Shown here: in pieces, positions 59,198 to 64,000 of the stretch
Layout of the letters: the number at the start of each line of letters is the position of its first letter
Numbering within the stretch: position 1 is the first letter of the stretch
From: Streptomyces sp. NRRL F-5727
GTDB lineage: Bacteria > Actinomycetota > Actinomycetes > Streptomycetales > Streptomycetaceae
NCBI RefSeq assembly: GCF_000719555.1
Contig: NZ_JOGX01000025.1
Location: 16,655 to 80,654 of the forward strand
Length of the DNA: 64,000 nucleotides
Direction of reading: 5' to 3'
The notes under the pieces: model-generated
What the model saw: only the letters and a program-made list of their open reading frames with translations
Database searches by the model: none
Told to the model about the DNA's origin: nothing
Made by a program: the position numbers and the translations under genes

Positions 59198-60079
59198 TCA
59201 GTTCCCGCCGCCGCCACCGCCACCGGCGCCGGCTATCGCCGCGGCGGCCTCGGTGGCGTCCTGCTTGAGGGTCTGGAACCGGGTCTGCAGGTTCTGGCCG
59301 GCACGGTCGAGCTTCTCGGCGGCTTCCGTGGCCAGCCGCAGGTTCTGCGGGATCTTGTTGGGGGCGAAGTCCGCCATGTGGCTCTTGAGCGTGCCGGCGT
59401 TGGTGGTGACGTCCTTGAGCTTGTCGAGGTCGGTCGTGTCGAGGGCGGTGCCGAGCTTCTCCACGCCCTTGGCCGTCTTGCCGAGCGAGCGGCTGGACGG
59501 CATGTCCTTGACGTTGTCGTTGAAGGTCCGGATGTGCGGGTTGACGTCGACGAGAGCGTCCTTGAGGCGGCCCAGGGCCTCGGGGCTGAGCGCGCCGCGC
59601 GCCATGGCGATGATCGGGGCGGCCTCGGCCTCGGCGCGGGGGCGGGCCCACGGGATGCCGCTGTCGGTCATCGCGAGGATGCGGCCCTCGGAGTTCGGAT
59701 TGCTGCGGCGGCCCCAGGCCCGCGTGGCCTTCTCCAGGCCCGCGTTGAAGAGCTTTCCGAAGTCGAGCAGCTTTCCGAGCAGCAGGACGCCGAGTGCGCC
59801 GATGGCCAGCGGGATCAGGCTGGTCAGTTCCTTCTGATCCTTGATGGCGCCGACCAGGTCCTTGAAGCCGAACGCTTCGAGGAGCGCCTCCCACCACGCC
59901 TTGGCCTCGTCCTTTCCGCCCTTGACCGCCTCGATGATCTCCTTGGTCTTGGCGTCGAGTTCGGCCTTCGTGGCGGCTGCCGGGGGTGGGTTCTTGGCGT
60001 TGACCGCCTTGCTGACCTCTTCGAGCTTCGTCTTCACCTCGCCGATCTTGGCGAGTACTTCGGCATGGTCATCGGCCAT
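59198..60079 (-). CDS. coiled-coil protein upstream of the tape measure
   Basis: A 293-residue protein. An N-terminal coiled coil (EVLAKIGEVKTKLEEVSKAVN, then ATKAELDAKTKEIIEAVKGGKDEAK), a membrane helix at about 87-108 (SLIPLAIGALGVLLLG), and a long helical C-terminus ending in a glycine run. Length, helices and position suggest a detached N-terminal part of the tape measure, or a tail chaperone. Confidence 0.68.
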   Translation of the reverse strand: MADDHAEVLAKIGEVKTKLEEVSKAVNAKNPPPAAATKAELDAKTKEIIEAVKGGKDEAKAWWEALLEAFGFKDLVGAIKDQKELTSLIPLAIGALGVLLLGKLLDFGKLFNAGLEKATRAWGRRSNPNSEGRILAMTDSGIPWARPRAEAEAAPIIAMARGALSPEALGRLKDALVDVNPHIRTFNDNVKDMPSSRSLGKTAKGVEKLGTALDTTDLDKLKDVTTNAGTLKSHMADFAPNKIPQNLRLATEAAEKLDRAGQNLQTRFQTLKQDATEAAAAIAGAGGGGGGGN

Positions 60080-60215
60080 GATGCTCCCTCGATTCTTTGC
60101 TCAGGGGTGACCCGGTACGGAGGAGACGGGCGGCGCTCCGGGTCCTGGTGCGTCACCGGCGGAGCCTCGCGGTCCGCGCCCCCCCCGGGGGACGCGCGGA
60201 CGGAACGCCGACAGC

Positions 60216-60260
60216 GCGACAGCCACCTCCCCGCGGCGTTCGGGGGGAGGTGGCTGTCGC
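60216..60260 (-). terminator. strong hairpin inside the tail cluster
   Basis: A 17 bp perfect stem with an 11-base loop, between the small gene at 60283 and the coiled-coil gene. It should end transcripts of the small gene, so the tape-measure genes need a promoter in 60080-60215 or readthrough. Confidence 0.75.
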
Positions 60261-60282
60261 GTCGGACGTGCGGGCGGGCGGG

Positions 60283-60498
60283 TCAGTCGTGGCGAGGACC
60301 CCGAGCGGAGCGACTCCGCTGCTCCGCGAGCGCGTCGTTCCAGCCGGCGGCGTACGCGAGGGTCTCGCGGCGCGAGACCTCGGCGCACAGCGTTCCGAGC
60401 AGCGCCCTCTTGTCGAGGGGGGCGGGTCCGTCCAGGAGCGTGCGGAGGCGGTCCTGGAGCGGGATGTGCGGTCGCGATGCCTCGCCCGGCTGAGTCAT
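60283..60498 (-). CDS. small protein sharing a motif with the divergent gene
   Basis: A 71-residue protein with helical LQDRLRTLLDGPAPLDKRALLGTL, then EVSRRETLAYAAGWNDAL. The last segment matches EIDRRETTAFTSGWAEAV of the plus-strand gene at 60817. Unrecognised family. ATG 60498 faces the 12 bp repeat array, so expression is probably tied to it. A regulator or an adaptor is possible. Confidence 0.65.
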   Translation of the reverse strand: MTQPGEASRPHIPLQDRLRTLLDGPAPLDKRALLGTLCAEVSRRETLAYAAGWNDALAEQRSRSARGPRHD

Positions 60499-60573
60499 GG
60501 ACGCCTGCCTTCCGTTGCTTGCCCGTGCGTGCGTGGCGGCGCCGCGTGCGTGTGGAGAGCGGGGGCACCACGT

Positions 60574-60633
60574 GTTCGAACTGTTGTGCGAACTCCTGTG
60601 CGAACAGAGTGTGGAACATCTGTTCGAGGTTTG
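60574..60633. promoter_or_regulatory. array of 12 bp repeats with a near-consensus LexA box
   Basis: Five 12 bp units begin at 60574, 60586, 60598, 60610 and 60622 with the pattern GTkCGAACNNNN (units 4 and 5 diverge). Units 4-5 contain TGGAACATCTGTTCGA (60612-60627), one base from the actinobacterial LexA box TCGAAC-N4-GTTCGA. The array lies between divergent starts at 60498 and 60817. Confidence 0.65.
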
Positions 60634-60816
60634 TCGAGCGGGTTGGGGCTGACGGTGTGTCTTCTCGTCAAGTCCCCGAACGAGTTGGCGGTGATCGAGC
60701 AAAAAGTTCGACCGGGTAATCTGGAGGACGCTCTCCCCGGACCCGACCACTCCGGCAGAGCAAGGGGCGCGAGGGGCGCGCGGGGACCCCAGGGGGCTGG
60801 AAGGCAGCACTGACGC

Positions 60817-61671
60817 ATGGACACGGAGCCTGGAGCGAACCGGCGGGAGCGGGTGGTCGACTGGCTCGCCTCCCACCCCGACCTGCCCCACCTCTTCGCA
60901 CGTCTCTCCGAGCTCGTCCACGTCCACGGACACGCCCCCGAGGAGCTCGTCGTCATCCCCCGGTCGGAGATCGACCGCCGGGAGACCACCGCCTTCACCT
61001 CCGGCTGGGCCGAGGCCGTCTCCGACGAACTCCCGCGCATACGACGGGAGTACGAGCGCCGCGTGGCCGACGCGTACGCCCAGGGGCAGAACGACGCCCG
61101 GGGCGTCCGCCGGCCGCAGCGCCGCACGGACGCCGGGCCGCAGGACGGGGCCCGCGTGATCGCGCTGCCCTTCGCCCGGCTCCTCGAACCGCCCGCCGCC
61201 GTCGTCGAGGCCGAGGAGCGGGTACGCCGCGAGCGCGAGCTGTTCGAACAGCGCCCCGCGCCGGAGCCGGAGCCCGGCCCGTACGCCCCGGAGCCCGGCC
61301 CGTACGCCCCGGAGCCCGGCCCGTACGCCCCGGAGTCCTCACCGGCCCCCGAGCCCGAGCCGGAGCACGGCAAGGAGCCCGCCCCGGACCCGGAGCCCGA
61401 ACCGCCGGTCACGGCCCAGGAGGTCAGGGCGGCCCGCCGGAACCCGCAGCCCGTCCGGAAGGTCGTCCGCGGCAAGGGCGGCCGCCCGATCGTTCCCCCG
61501 CTGGCCCACATCCCCGGCCAGCAGGGCCCGCTCGGCGACCGCCGGGACGCCGAGACCGGCGGGGAGCCGCGCCCGGGCCGGGGCCGGCGCCTCTCCGAGC
61601 GGGCCAAGGCCCTGGAGGAGGAGCTGGCCGCCGAGCGGACACCGGAAGCGCCCCCGGGGTCCGCCCCCTGA
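60817..61671 (+). CDS. plus-strand protein with a proline-rich repeat inside the tail cluster
   Basis: A 284-residue soluble protein. Residues 1-95 are helical and contain EIDRRETTAFTSGWAEAV; residues 140-200 are a low-complexity PEPEPGPYAPEP linker; the C-terminus is basic then acidic (QPVRKVVRGKGGRPIVPP, KALEEELAAE). Unrecognised. It is the only gene of the cluster on this strand, divergent from the small gene with the shared motif and downstream of the LexA-like array, so it may regulate or adapt tail assembly. Confidence 0.7.
   Translation: MDTEPGANRRERVVDWLASHPDLPHLFARLSELVHVHGHAPEELVVIPRSEIDRRETTAFTSGWAEAVSDELPRIRREYERRVADAYAQGQNDARGVRRPQRRTDAGPQDGARVIALPFARLLEPPAAVVEAEERVRRERELFEQRPAPEPEPGPYAPEPGPYAPEPGPYAPESSPAPEPEPEHGKEPAPDPEPEPPVTAQEVRAARRNPQPVRKVVRGKGGRPIVPPLAHIPGQQGPLGDRRDAETGGEPRPGRGRRLSERAKALEEELAAERTPEAPPGSAP
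61270..61332 (+). repeat. three perfect 21 bp tandem repeats in coding DNA
   Basis: Each unit encodes EPGPYAP. The three copies are identical at DNA level, so they arose recently or are kept identical by slippage, and copy number may vary between strains. Confidence 0.85.
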
Positions 61672-61717
61672 CGGGAGACGGACCCCGGGGGCCCGGGGAG
61701 CGCGCGCCGGCCGGCGG

Positions 61718-62134
61718 TCAGCCGAAGAAGCGCGCCAGCTGACCCGCGGAGACCGCCTCGGGGGCCTGCTCCGGCCCGCCGTCCGGGGTCTCGTCCCCGT
61801 CCTCGCCGGTGCCCGGCCGGGGCACCGGCTTCGGCGGCTCGGGCTGGTCGCCGTCCTCCGCGCCGTTGACGCACAGGAACATCCAGTTGGAGACGGCCAG
61901 ATGGTCCACCGCCGCCGCGAGCAGGTGGTCGGTGACCGACCACTCGGCGGCCTCGCCGTGCAGCTCGCGCTGCAGGGCGCTGTCCCGCGGCAGGTGCTTG
62001 ATCAGGACCAGCACCCGCCGGCTGGAGAGCTCACCGCGGTGCCAGTCGAGCAGGTCGGTCCCGTAGTAGCGGAGGAGGTCCGCCTCGAGGGCCTCGGCGT
62101 GTTCGTCGACGAACTCGACGAGGCTCAGTCTTCC
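61718..62134 (-). CDS. tail assembly chaperone extension (gpT-like), read by -1 frameshift
   Basis: A 138-codon segment in the -1 frame relative to the gpG-like gene, open from the G run at 62133-62137. It starts GRLSLVEFVDEHAEALEADLLRYYG, has DWHRGELSSRRVLVLIKHLPRDS, and ends with an acidic, proline-rich tail. No good start codon of its own precedes this conserved part. The fused product from 62415 would be 232 residues. In siphophages this G-T fusion binds the tape measure during assembly. Confidence 0.8.
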   Translation of the reverse strand, partial: GRLSLVEFVDEHAEALEADLLRYYGTDLLDWHRGELSSRRVLVLIKHLPRDSALQRELHGEAAEWSVTDHLLAAAVDHLAVSNWMFLCVNGAEDGDQPEPPKPVPRPGTGEDGDETPDGGPEQAPEAVSAGQLARFFG

Positions 62135-62415
62135 CCCAGGCCGAGCCCGGTCTCCTTGCCGTACGCCTCCAGGACGGCGGCGATGTCCTGCATGGTGACG
62201 TCGTGCTCCTCGAAGCGGGCGAACTGCTCCGCGCCCATCAGGAGCGCGAGCAGGCCGTCCACGTCGTTGTCGTCGAGCTTGCGCAGGCCCTTGGCGGTCG
62301 CGCGGGAGAGCTCCGTCGGAAGGGTGAAGGTGTCGCCGTCCAGCTCGAAGGACCAGGTGCGGCCGTGGGCCTCCTGGCGCTGGGCACGGGCGGCGTTGAC
62401 GTCGAAACGGGCCAT
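62125..62415 (-). CDS. tail assembly chaperone (gpG-like)
   Basis: A 96-residue protein: FDVNAARAQRQEAHGRTWSFELDGDTFTLPTEL then DDNDVDGLLALLMGAEQFARFEEHDVTMQDIAAVLEAYG, the pattern of actinophage tail chaperones just after the tube gene. The last codons CTG GGG GAA GAC TGA hold five G in a row, where -1 slippage can join the next frame. ATG 62415. Confidence 0.83.
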   Translation of the reverse strand: MARFDVNAARAQRQEAHGRTWSFELDGDTFTLPTELSRATAKGLRKLDDNDVDGLLALLMGAEQFARFEEHDVTMQDIAAVLEAYGKETGLGLGED

Positions 62416-62469
62416 GGCGATGCGTACTCCTTGGTCGGGTGCGTCGGGTGCGTGCGGAAGATGGGGCCC

Positions 62470-62500
62470 GGGGCGGGACGGCGGTCCGCCGTCCCGCCCC
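62470..62500 (-). terminator. hairpin after the tail tube gene
   Basis: A 13 bp GC stem (GGGGCGGGACGGC and complement) with a 5-base loop, 10 bases past the tube stop. Likely a partial terminator giving more tube than downstream products. Confidence 0.65.
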
Positions 62501-62509
62501 GGAGGGGGA

Positions 62510-63115
62510 TCAGGCCGAGGTGCCGTACTGGTTGTCCTTCATGAGGAAGGTGGCCAGCGGCTGGCCGGCGCCGTTCGACATCGCGGTGAAGGTGATGCCC
62601 AGGGTGGACGCCGCCTTGCGGGCCAGCTTGATGTCGTCGGAGGCGGTGACCTGACCGCGCGGGATGATGAAGCGGTACGTGACCGCGGTGCCGCCGACCT
62701 TGACGTCGGTGAACTCCAGGCCGAGGGCGCGGACGTCCGCGTACGGACGCTCGGCGATCTCGTACTTGTACGAGTCGGTCGACGCGGCCGGCTCCGGCTT
62801 GACCTCGCCGCCGCCCATGAAGAAGGGCAGCGTGTCCTCGTTGAACTGGAGCATCGAGAACTTCAGCGAGAGGTCGCGGCTGGAGTAGATGAAGTGCACC
62901 GGGGAGACCGACTGCCAGGTGTCGATCGGCTCCAGCTTGTCCTTCTTGGAGAAGGTGACGCCGTCGCCGGTCGTGTAGCCGAGGTTCGTCCAGGTCGTCG
63001 CGGACCAGTCGGTCGCCGGGTCGGCGCCGAAGGTCGGGGCGGCGGCGCCGGCGGCGGCCACGAAGAGCTTGCCGGTGCCGGCGACGCGGATCTCGGCGGA
63101 GTTGTTTCCTGCCAT
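62510..63115 (-). CDS. major tail tube protein
   Basis: A 201-residue protein. NNSAEIRVAGTGKLFVAAAG, then TWTNLGYTTGDGVTFSKKDKLEPIDTWQSVSPV and KFSMLQFNEDTLPFFMGGG, match actinophage tube proteins that stack as hexamers. AAGGAG lies nine bases before ATG 63115, a strong site for an abundant protein. Terminators flank the gene on both sides. Confidence 0.88.
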   Translation of the reverse strand: MAGNNSAEIRVAGTGKLFVAAAGAAAPTFGADPATDWSATTWTNLGYTTGDGVTFSKKDKLEPIDTWQSVSPVHFIYSSRDLSLKFSMLQFNEDTLPFFMGGGEVKPEPAASTDSYKYEIAERPYADVRALGLEFTDVKVGGTAVTYRFIIPRGQVTASDDIKLARKAASTLGITFTAMSNGAGQPLATFLMKDNQYGTSA

Positions 63116-63178
63116 GGTGGGTTTCTCCTTGTGTGGGTGAGGGCGCCGCGCCCGGGCGAAGGCACCCGGGTACGGCAA

Positions 63179-63202
63179 AGGCCCCGCCGGACGGCGGGGC
63201 CT
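63179..63202 (-). terminator. terminator after the tail terminator gene
   Basis: A 10 bp stem AGGCCCCGCC/GGCGGGGCCT with a 4-base loop, followed on the minus strand by TTTGCC. Separates the first gene from the tube gene. Confidence 0.7.
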
Positions 63203-63233
63203 GGTCTGGGGGCCGGAGGGATCCGGCGGACCG

Positions 63234-63641
63234 TCAGAAGACGGTGAGGGAGAGGCGCAGCACGCAGAGGTAGCGGTTGGCGCCCCGGTAGAGGTAGTCG
63301 GGCAGCCAGCGTGGCCCGTCCTGCTCCTCCACGTCGTGGACGAAGTTGACGCCGACCTGCTTGCCGAGGGTGGCGAGCAGGGCGCGCCGGGCGGCGTTGG
63401 CGAGGACGTGGGCGTCGTGCTTGGTGGGGCCGTACACCTCGAACTCGATCAGCGGCATGTCGACGTGCTGGTCGCCGATCCAGGCGCCGCCGCGGCGGTT
63501 GACCAGGACGGCGGCCTGGGTTCCGTCGAAGCCGGCCGGCGCCTGGACGGCGATCACCGCCCCGGCCAGCGCCGGGTCGGCCTTGAGGACGTCGACGACC
63601 AGCTTCTCGACGTCCGGGAACGCACTCGGGGGAGTGGTCAT
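63234..63641 (-). CDS. tail terminator / completion protein
   Basis: A 135-residue protein: FPDVEKLVVDVLKADPALAG, then VLVNRRGGAWIGDQHVDMPLIEFEVYGPTKHDAHVLANAARRALL and a beta end RYLCVLRLSLTVF. This is the pattern of proteins that cap the tail tube in actinophages, always just before the tube gene. ATG 63641 is preceded by CGAGGAGAACC. First gene of the visible cluster. Confidence 0.8.
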   Translation of the reverse strand: MTTPPSAFPDVEKLVVDVLKADPALAGAVIAVQAPAGFDGTQAAVLVNRRGGAWIGDQHVDMPLIEFEVYGPTKHDAHVLANAARRALLATLGKQVGVNFVHDVEEQDGPRWLPDYLYRGANRYLCVLRLSLTVF

Positions 63642-64000
63642 CGCGGTTCTCCTCGGGAGGGGGCGGTGGGAGGGGGCGGCCGTCCGGGGGCGCCGGCGGG
63701 GAGGGGGAGGGGGCGCGGCAGCACGCCCGGACGGCCGACGGCGGAGCCGTTGTCCCGTCTGCCGGGCACAGCTCCGCCGCTGCACCAACTGTGACAGAGA
63801 GCGTGCGCGCACGCAACTAAAACGGTGCCGGTGAGGCGGGATCCCGGCCGGTACGGCCCTGACCTGCGGCGACACCGGCGGCTACGGCTACCGCCCCCGC
63901 GAGCCCGGCCACCGGAAGGCCACCCGCCCCCGGTCCCCGCCCCGCCCCCCCCACCGGTACGGACCCGACCCGCGCGCCACCCTCCGGCCCGCCCCCGTAC
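63642..64000. other. no gene recognised up to the window end
   Basis: About 360 bases of very GC-rich DNA with no convincing frame. It holds a perfect 14 bp palindrome GCGTGCGCGCACGC at 63801-63814 beside an AT-richer patch (AACTAAAAC), the likeliest place for the promoter of the minus-strand tail genes. A gene crossing the window edge cannot be excluded. Confidence 0.5.

Larger units (their letters stand above)
48267..63641 (-). mobile_element. siphophage-like tail cluster, candidate tailocin or prophage remnant
   Basis: A continuous block in the order of a siphovirus tail module: tail terminator, tube, chaperones with frameshift, tape measure, distal tail protein, fibres, hub, lysis genes. 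No sheath, baseplate-wedge or AAA ATPase gene is seen, so it is not a contractile system. No capsid, portal or terminase occurs before the window ends, so a longer prophage cannot be excluded. Confidence 0.75.

Noticed and set aside
60101..60619. 172-residue minus-strand frame across the terminator and repeat array
   Set aside because: Runs through a perfect hairpin and the 12 bp repeats; composition is not protein-like.
48267..63641. Contractile injection system or R-type tailocin
   Set aside because: No sheath, spike, wedge, LysM or AAA ATPase gene; the tube, G/GT frameshift and Dit order are those of a siphophage tail.

Overview
The window reads as Streptomyces chromosome. It is very GC rich, with G or C at most third codon positions, and has frequent GTG starts. 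Gene order matches the conserved actinobacterial block tRNA-Thr, tRNA-Met, rpmG, two MaoC dehydratases, murB, tRNA-Trp, secE, nusG, rplK, rplA, rplJ, rplL, rpoB, rpoC. From memory the order follows Streptomyces coelicolor from about SCO4606 to SCO4655; I could not check this by search.

Bases 1-11091 hold housekeeping genes: the membrane-arm complex I genes nuoL (5' end cut off), nuoM and nuoN, then mscL with a zinc-ribbon-like tail, htpX, a YccF protein, and a protein with a barstar-like C-terminus. On the minus strand follow a DNA-alkylation-repair operon (ogt, alkB, permease) and yajQ. A tRNA-Tyr gene at 11092-11173 is the attachment site of the next region.

Bases 11124-27663 are a 16.5 kb integrative and conjugative element of the SLP1/AICE type, bounded by perfect 52 bp direct repeats. 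The left repeat is the 3' part of the tRNA-Tyr gene. The element carries a tyrosine integrase and excisionase, a split replication module (SF3 helicase plus primase-polymerase) with a solitary C5 DNA methyltransferase, an FtsK/TraB-type translocase and small Spd-type membrane proteins. An XRE regulator, a NUDIX hydrolase and an HD-domain protein follow. Next to attR sits a lower-GC gene for a 526-residue protein with a C-terminal HEPN domain. It is divergent from a regulator with two winged-helix domains. This pair is the best candidate for an undescribed defence or growth-control module.

Bases 27664-48261 return to the core genome: an SDR protein, an amidohydrolase, two tRNAs, rpmG, a dehydratase pair, murB, adenosine deaminase, an aminotransferase, tRNA-Trp, secE-nusG, the L11 and L10 operons with a lipoprotein gene between them, and rpoBC ending in a strong terminator.

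Bases 48267-63641 are a siphophage-like tail cluster, almost all on the minus strand, placed directly after rpoC. In transcription order it has a tail terminator, tail tube, tail chaperones joined by a predicted -1 frameshift, a segmented tape measure, a distal tail protein, three tandem paralogous fibre proteins, a hub protein, two accessory proteins, an amidase and two small membrane proteins. No head or packaging genes are visible before the window ends. One plus-strand gene interrupts the cluster, and the divergent intergenic region beside it holds 12 bp repeats that include a near-consensus LexA box. This suggests a DNA-damage-inducible, non-contractile tailocin or a domesticated prophage tail.
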